A DNA stretch of 64,000 nt from Panax quinquefolius (Eukaryota > Streptophyta > Magnoliopsida > Apiales > Araliaceae), in assembly GCA_020205615.1 (NCBI GenBank), contig CM035161.1, positions 2,677,828 to 2,741,827 of the forward strand, in the 5' to 3' direction. Under the pieces are notes generated by a model, which was not told the origin of the DNA, searched no databases, and saw only the letters and a list, made by a program, of their open reading frames with translations. The translations under genes were made by a program, and so were the position numbers. Of the stretch, positions 34,806-45,804 are shown one piece after another; position 1 is the first letter of the stretch, and each line of letters starts with the position of its first letter.

Positions 34806-35290
34806 GTTACACTATCATTTCATATCGGAACTCACGATTTACTTCACGGTTCAGTAAAGGGTTTCAACGAGCTTTGGGCACTCGACTCAACTTTAATACT
34901 TTTTTCCATTCGCAAACCAATGGGCAATCCGAGCGGATTATTCAAACATTGGAGGACACATTGAGGTCTTGTGCACTTGAGTGGTAGGGTAATTGGGATG
35001 ATTACTTAAGCCTAGTTGATTTTGCTTGTAACAACAGTTGGCATGTAAGTATTGGAATGGCTCTGTTTGTATGGTAGGAAGCATCAGACACCAATTTGTT
35101 GGGATGAGATTGCTAAGAAAGGCCGTAGAAGGGCCTGAGTTAGTTTTAATCACTACGCAGAAGGTAGCGATGGCTAAGGAGAAATTGAGGTCGGTTCGAT
35201 CACGACAAAAGAGTTATGATGATAAGTAAAGGAAGACATTGAAGTTTGAACCTAGTGAACATGTATTTTAAAAATTTTAAGGACCAATTA
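34806..35290 (+). pseudogene. Ty3/gypsy integrase, last fragment
   Basis: The plus strand resumes with SYRNSRFTSRFSKGFQRALG (second catalytic aspartate replaced by tyrosine in this copy), HSQTNGQSERIIQTLEDTLR with the catalytic glutamate, then GPELVLITTQKVAMAKEKLR and RQKSYDDK. The copy then decays and no chromodomain or LTR is recognised. Confidence 0.8.
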
Positions 35291-36835
35291 TGAGAAAATA
35301 GGTAGACCTCATGGGCCATTTGTGTAATTAACCCTCATAAGTATATTGCTTCACTCTGCATATGGGTAAATGGTCCAAGTGGCAATCGCATAGTATGACA
35401 ATTTTAAACTAACAATCATTTAACTCGTGCAACATACTACCCCATCCTAGGACAAATATCCCCACCATTGAATTTTATATTAAAATTGATCATTTTTAAA
35501 AAATCAATATATCATGTTATTCTTTTATATAAATATATACACACATATGCATGTGAGTTTTCGCACAAAGAGACTATGACTATAATAAACTACACATAAT
35601 TTAGTACTACTATCAAGGCTTGCGATTTTGAAATCAAAATATAGTTGCTTAATTATTAATTTAAAATTTGGTTAATTTAACCATAAAATCAATAGAAGAC
35701 ATTAAGGGAGTGATAATCAGGTTATTCTTGAGTATCCTAGAAGTACAACTCATCAATCATCACGCAAGTTCACTGAAGTTTAATATGTTCAAGATTCATA
35801 TAGGAAGGCAAGTTTAATTTTTTCAACCCATTCATTTCCTAAATAAGATTATGTGAGGTAAGGTAATTGAATAGACAGAACTGTAGGCCCGCAACTGACT
35901 CATTTATAAGGATAGAATAGGATATGATTCATAAACTACACTATTGGTAGTGAGTAAACTGGTGTCCTGCTACTAGTCAAGCTTGAAACCTGAAGCTCAA
36001 TGGATAAAGTCTCTCCCCTTGCACAAAATTTTATCAGTCCAAATAAAATATGAGGACTTGCAACAAGTTCAACATCAGCTACTACTATTCCTATTAACTG
36101 CAAACTAAACATGATAGACTCCACAACACGCTTGCATGAGGTGGTCGTCGTCCGGATCGTTTCTAGCTAAGTTGTAAGAATAGAACTCTCTCGATACCTC
36201 AACCCAACACCTATAAAGAGACAAGTACGTTGGTACGTATAATCGATCAAGCAATAAAATCGGCGTTGAATGGAACACCAACGACACCTAAACCCCGTGT
36301 TCATAGATGTCTGGAGTGAAGGGTTTTTAATACATCTTTCCACTTGTTAGCCATCAATTTGTCTCATACTCACATATAACATATATAATTCATGTTCAAA
36401 CAATAAAACTACGCAAGAAGAGATAGAAAATTCACGAGCCTTAATTCCCACAATAATCGAATTAGGTCTAGATGTCTTCTGTTTGCAGTTCTATCTCGTC
36501 TTATATATAGGAGACCTAACGTCTGCAGTCTTATATATAGGGGACCTAACGTCCACAGTATTAAAGTGCAGACTAGACATTTAAGTTCAATTATTTAAAA
36601 TGACATCGTCTGACCGTCGATTCATAATCCCAACGTCCGCAGTATTAAACTGCGGAAGAAGAAATGTAACAGAGGGGAATTTTGGTCATCCGTCTCGTTC
36701 GCAGTATTTGAGTGCGGAATACTAAAAACTAAACTGCGGATGGGGTCTTTATAAAATCGCTCGATCTTCGGACGGATGGTCGCGATGTGTTGTAAGGCTA
36801 GACTCTTTTTTATAACGTTTACTATGGATCGGTCC

Positions 36836-36837
<2 letters not shown>
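35291..36837. other. Gene-free stretch with short repeats
   Basis: No convincing gene. A 31-bp direct repeat containing 'cttatatatagg' and 'gacctaacgtc' occurs twice in tandem at about 36500-36561. Palindromic 'ccgcagtattaaactgcgg' at about 36638 and relatives ('gcagtatt..agtgcgga') follow to 36740. This resembles a subterminal transposon array, family unknown. Minus frames at 35936-36287 are not assignable. Confidence 0.4.
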
Positions 36838-36888
<51 letters not shown>

Positions 36889-37015
36889 ATGTAGTATAAT
36901 AGGGCTATATGATGATTTTTTGGGCTATAGCGACGATAAAGCGTCATCATAGCCTGAATAGCTATAATGACGACGGGTGAAACGAAATCATTATAACCTA
37001 AAAAACCGTCGTCAT
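36838..37015. repeat. (TA)n microsatellite and 'tatagcgacg' repeat fragment
   Basis: A (TA)n run fills 36838-36885. From 36900 to 37015 the motif 'gctata.cgacg' and its complement 'cgtcatta' recur, similar to 14600-14800. The LTR at 37016 begins inside this fragment. Confidence 0.6.
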
Positions 37016-38723
37016 TGTGACGCCCCCAAAATAGGTATACATCACCCATCTTAAGTCGCCAAATACATGGTACAAAATTCAAATACAACTTAATAATACA
37101 ATATGTGTGAAATACGACAAAACATAAAGCGAGAGTTTTAATATGAAGGTTGTCTTCAGGCAAGTATTCAAACTCAAATGAAGTCCTCAATACATTTATT
37201 ATCACACTATTTTATAGAATAGTGAGGACTACTAATGCTTTATCTCTGGACCGTCACTCAGTCCTCGACTAGTCCCATGCCACGTTCTCATTTCCTCAAG
37301 AGAACAATGAAAGCAAAAGGGTGAGCTCAACTAGCTTAAGTAAGAAATATTATGACTAAGATAATGCAAAATAATTTATCGTTAGCCTTCACAATGTTGT
37401 TAAACCGATAAAATATAACAAACATCAAGTTTAAGCTGCGGTGAACAAGCAATCCATTAAAAGAGTCAAGTAGAGAATAAAATCTACTATCTTCTATGAT
37501 TTAAAAGGTTTTTTCATCACTTTTATCACGAGACTAAGCTTAATAAATAATCCACATCATCCCTCATTACTACGACCGAGGATATTCATTAGTATCACGC
37601 ACCACAAATTATCCATGCATTACAGGCCAATGATATTCGTAGTTTTCATCAATGGTCATGATCATGCCAACAACTCGTCCATCAATGCACTACGGACAAT
37701 GAGGACTTTTACCACATCATTTGTAACATTAAATTGGCCATGATTATACCGAATAATCCCTGGTCATAATCATACCAAGTCAATCTATGCACTACAAGTC
37801 ACAGATGACTTTCAACATAATATAAACATGAGGATGATAACAATGATATAAGAATTCAATAAAACAAGTTCAAGGATAAATTTTTAAAGATTTATAATTT
37901 AATTTATCCGAGAAATCAATAACGTCAAATTATCAACACGATAATCTTGCTTTGTGGAGTAAAATTCAAGAATAATATTGTACCAAAAATAATTTGGACC
38001 GAAAAATGAATCAATTTTTATCATGAATAGTACACCGGGTGAATAGTACTCGAGTGAATAATACCACGTGAATAGTAGTCCGGCATGAAAAAGTTAAAAC
38101 TTATCAAGAGTGCTCAGAATAATATTTCCATGAAAAGATACTGGATGAAGCGCAAATATCAATGATATTCTACTAATTTCATGGAGTTTAGAAGCCAAAA
38201 CTTTAACAAAAAGAGTATAGAAATTCGAAATCTGAAACGAAATAACATTACTTACATACTACAAAGTATGGAAAAAAATATTATTTCAAGCGAATATTGA
38301 ATAAAAATAACATCTCTTACCTTGAAAAGAAGAGTATTCCAACTGGTATAGCGGGGATATTCTTGTAGAAAACTTTCACTATTTTCTACCCTCAAAACTT
38401 TTAAAAACTCTAAAGAAATACGCTCAAGATTATAGAAGAAGAATTCTACGATTACGGTGTGATTTTAATTCTAACTAAGCATCCTATTTATAGGAGAATG
38501 GAAGGGATACTATATATTTGAAAAAAAAATCACGGACGCAATAGAAACAATTCACGGATGCTCTATACAACACTACAGGTGATTGAATTTCAATGAGATT
38601 ATCACGTACAAACAAAAACTAAATTATAATATATTATATATAAAAAAATTTGTCGTCCTCTTCTTTTTTTTTTTCTTACTTCCTGTGACTACCATGCACC
38701 TTTCTTCCACCAAAATCACTTAT

Positions 38724-38797
<74 letters not shown>

Positions 38798-38887
38798 TAA
38801 GTTGTCGGGATATGGGGTAGTGGGGAATGGCGTGGGAAGAAGGGAATACTTTTATATATATATAATATACATATATATATAAAACAA

Positions 38888-38925
<38 letters not shown>

Positions 38926-39195
38926 CATATAATAACTTTACCTTCCCCGTACGTTTTCTCAACCCCTCCCCATTTCAATTCATGTCATTACACGCGGGCC
39001 CCACTTTTATTATATTAAATAATTTTCTACCAATTATTTTAAAAAAATGGATAAATGGGGGTCCATATAATAAGCAAAATTTATATCAAATACTTCATAA
39101 AAAAATTCCCTCAATATTTTTAACAATATTTATCATCATTATTATAATTCGCAATATTTAACAACCAGGTCGTTCTTAGAAAAGAGGAGGTTTTT
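37016..39195 (-). mobile_element. LTR of the 2847/7553 family, first part
   Basis: The segment begins TGTGACGCCCCCAAAATAGG like the other copies and follows them, including a minus-strand TATAAAT box at 38486-38492. A (TA)n(TG)n tract lies at 38729-38797 and another TA tract at 38891-38920. It breaks off at 39195 in 'gaaaagaggagg' and resumes at 43731. No internal genes accompany it, so it is a solo LTR. The frames at 38583-38978 are microsatellite artefacts. Confidence 0.8.
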
Positions 39196-40539
39196 TGTGA
39201 GACCCCGAATTTTATGAAATGAAAGTATTCAATTTTCTTATAATTATTCTATTTAGTAAATGGTTAAATTGATAAAAGGTTAAAGTTAAGGGTGATATGT
39301 GAAATTTTTTTCAAAGTAAACAAGTTGTTATAAAATAATTGGTGATAAAAGTATAGTAATACTGGCATTAGTTGCATAGTAGCACTTATTTATTGTCTGA
39401 TATCTTTGATTATTGATGCTTATGTGGGAAGTCACTCAGTTTTATTCAATTATTGTCACAATATGTTATATTATTAAATTAATAATTGAGACGGCAAAGT
39501 TATTCATATTATTATTTACAATATTGACAATGTCTAGAAGTTCTGTCAAGGAGAGGTTTGGTCACCTAATTGCGCGCCAATAAGGAGAAATCCTTATCGG
39601 AAAGCCCCCTCTTTCCTGGGAACGGCCTGATTGTTAAATATTGCGAATTATAATAATAATAATAAATAAATGTTATTAAAAATCGATTTTGAGTTCAGAG
39701 TTGAATTTGGAGACGCGGACGTGATATTTGAGTCCGAAACGATAAAATTAATAAAAATAGATTATAAACACAAAATTTACCAGGGTTGACTTTTTGGTCA
39801 AAAAGTCAACAGTTAATTTTTTCAGAAAAAGTCAAACTTTAAAATTTCAAAAATAAATATTTTGATAAAAATAGTTCCATTATGTTGGGATTATTACTGT
39901 TAGTAGAAATCGATATTTATTTCGATATTAATTGATGTCTGGAAGTTATATTGACCAATCGGGTAATTAACCGGAAAAATAAGTAATTAATTACTATTGA
40001 TTCACATGATTATAACTATTTGTTCACATGTGTGTACTATTGATTCACATTCATTTACTATTAGGGGAGTTGGTGCAAGATTGATAATACTTGCATGACT
40101 AAGTTGAAAATGGAGGTATAGATGGAAATATTATACTGTAATTCGTATTTTCACATGATTATAACTATTGATTCACATGATTGAACTATTGATTCACATT
40201 ATTTACTATTAGGGAAGGTGGTGCAAGTTTGATAATACTTGCAGGACTAAATTAAAAATGAAAAAAAAAAGATGGAGGTATTATACTGTAATATTTCGAG
40301 CCCCAAAACGTGCAATTATTGAAACTATATTTTCCTATAAATAGAAACTCATTTTTCCTTCATTTCTTTCCAATTCACTAAAGCTATAGAGCAATTATTA
40401 TAGAAAGAAATTATCTGAGAAAAAAAAAAAAAAGAAATTTGCTTTACCTCACTATATTCAAATTATCCAGTTTTCTTTTGAGGTAAGGGATATTATTAGT
40501 AAGGGTATTATTTCTTTCAGTATTCATGAAGAGAGCTAT

Positions 40540-41115
40540 TGTTATTCCATTCTTTATTATTACATTGGAATAACTTTCATATCTGTGGACTACCGTATAC
40601 ATGGTAAAATTCTTTTGTTATTCCATTCTTTATTATTATGTTGGAATAACTTTGTCTTTTGCAATCTCGCATCGTGGTGAAATTCTTATGTTATTTCATT
40701 CTTTATTATTCATTAGAATATCTTATGCATCACGGATTACGCATTGACTGGTTCTATTCTTTATTATTACATTGGAATAACTTGTATGCATAAATGATTC
40801 TATCGTAGGCCTAGTGAATTCTGTTGTTATTTCATTCTTTATTATTCTGTTGGAATAACCTGTCTGTGTGGTCTATCGCATGCCTGGTGAATTCTTCTAT
40901 TATTCCATTCTTTATTATTCTATTGGAATAACCTGTCTACGCGGACTACCGCATGCATGGTGAATTCTTATGTTATTCCATTCTTTATTATTTTGTTGGA
41001 ATAACCTATCTATGTGGATTACCACATACATGGTGAATGATTCTTCGTATTCATTCCTTATTAAATTGTGGAAATGATATGTCAACGTGGATTACCGCAT
41101 GGCGGGTGAAAATCC
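40540..41115. repeat. Minisatellite, eight units of about 73 bp
   Basis: Units start near 40541, 40617, 40690, 40751, 40826, 40899, 40972 and 41046. Each has 'ttattccattctttattatt', 'ttggaataac', then 'gtggactaccgcatgcatgg' and 'gtgaattct'. It lies just downstream of the LTR TATA box and thus probably in the transcribed leader. The other LTR copies in the window lack the array. Confidence 0.85.
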
Positions 41116-41924
41116 ATTTGCAGTTTCGTAATTTTTCTGACCCTCAAAAATTCAGGAAAAATTTGAAATGATAATTTGATGAGTTTTCTAGATTGTGTCC
41201 AAAAATGGCGATTTTTGGATGTATAGATTAGGAGTTATGAATTTTACGGGAAAAGACTATTTTAAAAGTAAACCCTTATAACTCCTTGTGGTTAACTCCA
41301 AAATTGGTGAAATTTTTATTGGGAGTACATATATATAACAGGAGTATACCCTGTAAATTTTGGAATTTTTGAATAAAAGTACAATTTATGATAAATGTCT
41401 AAATATTCGGCAGTTTTGGCCATATGAAAAATAGTAAATGAATTTTATAAATTCCAAGAAAAATATATGTTCAATATGGGACTATATTCTGCTAAATCCC
41501 AGAAAGAATAATTTTTGGGACTGATTTGGTATTTTTTATGAAAATAGTTTAGTTACGAACATATGAATTAAATATATTATGTGAAGTTAAAAAATTGGTA
41601 AATAGGAGTTTATGGCTTGGAAATCCTATATAAGGTATATGCAAATTTTTGATGAGTGATTTGATCATTGGTGATGAAATCTTATGAGTACGACATTTTT
41701 GAATGATTAAAATGCATTATTTGATAAAGTGTAAACAATTAAAATAAATTATTTATAAGTTTAAGAAGTGATTAAAATATTGTTATAATATTAATAATAT
41801 TAGATTATGAGTTTATTAAATGATTGATAATATTTAGATAAATTTAAAGTCTTTAATATTTATCCTTGATTTCGTTTGATTAATGCTTATAGCATTGTCA
41901 TCATCCTCATGCTTATATTGTGAT

Positions 41925-42560
41925 GAAGGTCATCTTTGGCTTACGTGCATAGATGGACTGTTGATTATTGATTTTATAGTTGTATATCTTTGGCTTACAT
42001 GCAAAGATGGACTGTTGATTGTTGGTTTTACAGTTGTATATCTTTGGCTTACGTGCAAAGATGGACTGTGGATTATTGGTTTTACACTTATATATTTTTG
42101 GCTTACGTGCGAAGATGAACTATTGATTGATGATTATCTTTGTCTTATGTGCATAGATGAACTGTTTATTGGTATGATTATGACCAGGGATCATTCGGTA
42201 TAATCATGACCCGTAATGTTATAGAGGATGTGGTAAAAGTCCTCATTGACCTATAGTGCATTGATGGAGAGTTATTGGTATGATTATAACCAGGAATTAT
42301 TCGGTATAATCATGACCATTGATGATTACATGAATATCTTTGGCCGTAGTGCAGGGATGATTCGATGATGTGGATTATTTATTAAGCTGAGTCTCAGCGA
42401 TAAAATATTGATTATACACTTTTAATTCGTAAAAGATGGTAGATATCATGCTCTACTTGACTCTTCTAAAATACAGTTGTATGTCTTTGTCCTGTAGTAC
42501 AAAGATGAATTGTTAATGAATATCTTTGGCCGTAGTGCAAAGATGAATTTATTAGTATGA
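41925..42560. repeat. Tandem 'atctttggc..gtgcaaagatg' repeats in the LTR
   Basis: About four close units of 50-57 bp (41928-42140) are followed by several looser ones to 42560. Each contains 'tatctttgg' and 'gtgca.agatg', which can pair, forming a short hairpin. The same motif occurs in the minus-strand copies near 8100-8230. The plus frame 41883-42203 (repeated LWLTCKDGL) is produced by this array. Confidence 0.75.
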
Positions 42561-43730
42561 TTATGAGCAGGAATTGTGTTTTGGTATAACCATGATTTTT
42601 GATGTTTCAGGTGAAGATAAGTGATAAAAATTATCTTCGTCCTGGGTGCGAAGAGGAATTTAGAACCACAATTATGATTATGAGTTATTCATATGATTCT
42701 GGACAAGAACTGTTGATTGATGTTTCAGGAATAAAACATTGTTGGTGGACTTTTAACATGGAGAAGATAATAGACCTTATGGTCTATTTGACTCTTTTAA
42801 TGGATTGCTCGTTCCGTTACAACTATGGTTGAAAAGTTTTATCATCTACCATATGTTCTAAATCTCTGATTTATTATTGACGAAAGTTATTGATAATTTA
42901 ATTATCTTTAGTCATGATATTCTTTACTGGGCTAGTTGTGCTCACCCTTCTGCTTCATAATTCCTTTCAGGTAATAAGAGTATCACGAGGAGTCGGCGGG
43001 GATAACGAGGAGAATAGAGCGGTGGTCTATACATGTTGAGGTTCTCCCTAAATAGTATGAAAATAATTTTATTAAGAACTTTAGATAAGTGTGTCGTATT
43101 GATACGTCATTTGATATTTAATTTTGGTGAACCAAGAATAGGGTGAGGTGAACTCAACTTTGGAAAGGCGTTTTACCACTATCATACAAGATGTCTAATA
43201 GCAAGCGACTTCGTGTTATCATAAAGACGTGGTTGTGCACATCCACTTGTTGAGTATATCTACGAAGCACTACCTATATAATCTTGGAGTTTATTTAAAA
43301 TATAATTTTCACTTGGAGACAACGAGAGATAATTATATGTCAAGAGAAGACTCACCATTGGAAAGAAGATGATAGTAATCTTCTCGTTTTTTCGTTGGGG
43401 TCTATTAGATCAACCAAGGATAATTACTGTGGACATATGATATCTATCATAACCTGACGCATGGCCTCCCAAATGCACGAAGGTTTCTTGAGCACTTTTC
43501 AAAGATTTTAATTTCTAAAATAGTTTTTTATTTGTACTTTTATGTAAGGTACCATTGTAAGGTTATGGTCGAGGCACCATGAGAGTTACATACATTTGTA
43601 TTAAAACTCACAGCTTATCTGTTGTCGTACTCTATACGACAGTTCAACAGTTGTATAAATGAAGTTTGTATTTGATTTTTATAGTGTGATATCTGGCGAC
43701 TCGGAATGAGTCGTGTGATATAGTGTGATA

Positions 43731-44295
43731 TTGGCGCGCAATTAGGTGATCAAACCTCTCATTGACAAAACTTCTAGATATCGACAATTTTGCAAATAAT
43801 AATATTAATAACTTTGTCGTCTCAATTATTGATTTAATAATATAAAATATTATGCAGATGATAATGTGACAATAATTGAATCAATATGATGCAAACAATT
43901 ATCGTAATAATAATTGAGTATAATCAAAGTGACTTCTTACGTAAGCATCAATAATCAATACTGGTGTCTTCTTATGCAATCACGCGCTTTTCTTGTTTTT
44001 TAACATTAGGTTATTTCAACAGATTAACGGTAAAACTTTCGCCATTATTTTCATAAAAAGATATTTACATCATTTCTCATTCCAACAATAATTACGTTGT
44101 AGGGTCCACCAATGATTGTCTTGTCGTCATACGAATATTCCCTAACCAATCGAATATTATATAACAACTTGCTTACTTTGTAAAATTTATAAATATTACT
44201 CCCAACTTTAATATTATAACAAACCTACACCATAATTATTCAAATTGATATTTATAGAAAAATTTATTTTTATTCATAAAATTTGAGGTCTTATA
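43731..44295 (-). mobile_element. LTR of the 2847/7553 family, second part
   Basis: The sequence resumes with 'ttggcgcgcaattaggtgatc', matching 'ttggcgcaattaggtgacc' at 4738. It runs to the LTR end at 44290-44295 (CTTATA for CTTACA). Together with 37016-39195 it forms one LTR of about 2.7 kb interrupted by the inverted one. No flanking target duplication is recognisable. Confidence 0.8.
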
Positions 44296-44367
44296 AATAT
44301 ATAAATTTCATCTCTTTGTAATATCTGGCATTTGTGTATATACATTTTTTCCATATATATATATATA

Positions 44368-44643
44368 TGGGCAATGATCCATAACATGTATTTGCTATAG
44401 ATCAAAAATGGGCAAATAGCATTTCCATCTTACATTACAATTATCAATGGTGGGGATTAAAAAATATTACTCGCTTTCCGCTAGTTTAACTAGCGGACTG
44501 GAAAAAAAATTGAAATGTCCGCTAGTTAAACTAGCAGATGTGTGTGTATATATTTTTAATCACAGCTTTTCATAATTGCTATGGATGGTATAAATAGTAT
44601 TTGTTCATTTTTAATCCATAACAAATAGATGTTATGGATCATT
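44368..44643. mobile_element. MITE with about 45-bp terminal inverted repeats and a central palindrome
   Basis: The left end GCAATGATCCATAACATGTA and the right end (reverse complement GCAATGATCCATAACATCTA) are complementary and continue for about 45 bp. In the middle, 'ccgctagtttaactagcgg' (about 44477-44495) is a palindrome with a second copy of its arm at about 44519-44535. Total length about 275 bp, no coding. It is flanked by dinucleotide tracts, which hides any target duplication. Confidence 0.7.
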
Positions 44644-44644
44644 G

Positions 44645-44652
44645 CGTGCACG

Positions 44653-44717
<65 letters not shown>
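44645..44717. repeat. Compound microsatellite (CG)n(CA)n(TA)n(GA)n
   Basis: Four dinucleotide tracts follow without a break: a GC-alternating part, then CA, TA and GA. The first three are strictly alternating purine-pyrimidine, over about 55 bases. It separates two MITEs. Confidence 0.9.
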
Positions 44718-44975
44718 TTCGATTCCAGTCCGGATTCCTGGACTTTCTTAAAATACGGACTTTTTTTTTGTTTTTTTTTTAAAACAACTAAAAAAAGTTT
44801 AATATTTTATAGAACTGGAAAGACATGTTTTGTTATATGTATCCAAATCATACCCAAAATATAGTATTATGAAAAAATTACAGTTCCATAAAATATTAAA
44901 CTTTTTTTTTTAGTTGTTTAAAAAAAAAAAAAAAAAAAATAATCCAAATTTTAAGAAAATCTAGGAGTCCGAACT
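44718..44975. mobile_element. Foldback MITE with arms of about 100 bp
   Basis: The left arm ('ggactttcttaaaatacgga', poly-T, 'aaaacaactaaaaaaagttt', 'aatattttatagaactg') and the right arm ('cagttccataaaatatt', 'aaactttttttttttagttg', poly-A, 'aattttaagaaaatc') are complementary. The loop between is about 80 bases. A TA microsatellite follows at 44989-45040. Confidence 0.75.
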
Positions 44976-44986
44976 TGATCTGTGAG

Positions 44987-45043
<57 letters not shown>

Positions 45044-45049
45044 TCACAA

Positions 45050-45804
45050 ATTATATTTGAAATACTAATTTTTGAATATTACATTTCTTAATTCAAATAT
45101 GAATTCCGTACTCCTTAATCTAATCGTGGGTTGATATGTTGCTCAATATACCCAACAAAACTCGTAAAATTAATTAAGATTTCTTTAAATTATAGTATCT
45201 AGTCATTGTTTGGTATCTTATTTTTTAATTAAGACAACGATACTCTTAATATTATAGCGTATATTGTAAAATACCCCAACCGAGTCTCTCACAATTCACA
45301 AGAACAAAATTCTAATATTAAGTTTAGTTACTGACGCCATCTCAAAGAAGCTTTATCCATTTGAGAAGAAATTTTTAGCCTTTTCGAATCCCTAATGGGA
45401 AATAAAGAAAAACAAAAGCAGGCCAAACTCTTGAGAGACATCATCTAAAGTTGCAGAAAACAGCGGTCACGGAGTAATAAAAATCATCGTTACAAACTGT
45501 CATTAAAACCCAAGTTGACCAAGTTATTACTAGATTCCAACAAATCACCATACTTCACAAAAGATAGATCTAGATACCAACTGTTCCGGATTCTATCAAT
45601 CAGTGCAGCAGGCTGTATTCACATCGCCAAATCAAGGTTCTGAGGGTAGCACTTGCCACGGAATGAAGCATTAGATCTGACAACCACCTATGTGCTATAC
45701 TCAGTACCCAATATAATAGACCATATCATCTTGTGATCTTGAATAAAGCCAAGTATGCCACTATTGCCACAAGTCAGCAGCAATGCTTCAAAAGCTTCCC
45801 TGAT
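45050..45804. other. Downstream flank and likely 3' UTR of the LisH-CTLH gene
   Basis: No gene or mobile element was recognised. The part next to the stop codon at 45805 should be the 3' UTR of the minus-strand LisH-CTLH gene. Confidence 0.4.

Larger units (their letters stand above)
23640..35290 (+). mobile_element. Decayed Ty3/gypsy pol, split by two later insertions
   Basis: Plus-strand reverse transcriptase, RNase H and integrase fragments run in the gypsy order from 23640 to 25332, resume at 33373-33676, and resume again at 34806-35290. The gaps are exactly the CACTA-type element (25333-33369) and the element at 33677-34805, each with target duplications. No LTRs of this copy are visible at either end. 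Stops and frameshifts are numerous. It is the host for nested insertions and not a working element. Confidence 0.85.
39196..43730 (+). mobile_element. Long, oppositely oriented LTR of a related family, nested in the first
   Basis: The segment begins TGTGAGACCCCGAATTTTATG, the reverse-complement type of terminus of the flanking family. It has a plus-strand TATAAATA at 40336-40343 and ends in 'ggcgactcggaatgagtcg..gtgata' near 43730. The last part mirrors the first part of the minus-strand copies ('attctgagtcgcc'). Its 4.5-kb length is due partly to two internal tandem arrays. No clear target duplication exists, and some host LTR sequence is missing at the junction. Confidence 0.7.

Noticed and set aside
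38583..38978. Frames coding for runs of IY, VC and TH
   Set aside because: Direct translations of TA and TG microsatellites.
41883..42203. Plus-strand frame of 106 residues with repeated LWLTCKDGL
   Set aside because: It is the translation of tandem repeats in a non-coding LTR; unit length happens to preserve the frame.
44716..44735. 'gttcgattcc' resembling a tRNA box B
   Set aside because: No box A at the right distance and no cloverleaf; it is part of the foldback MITE arm.
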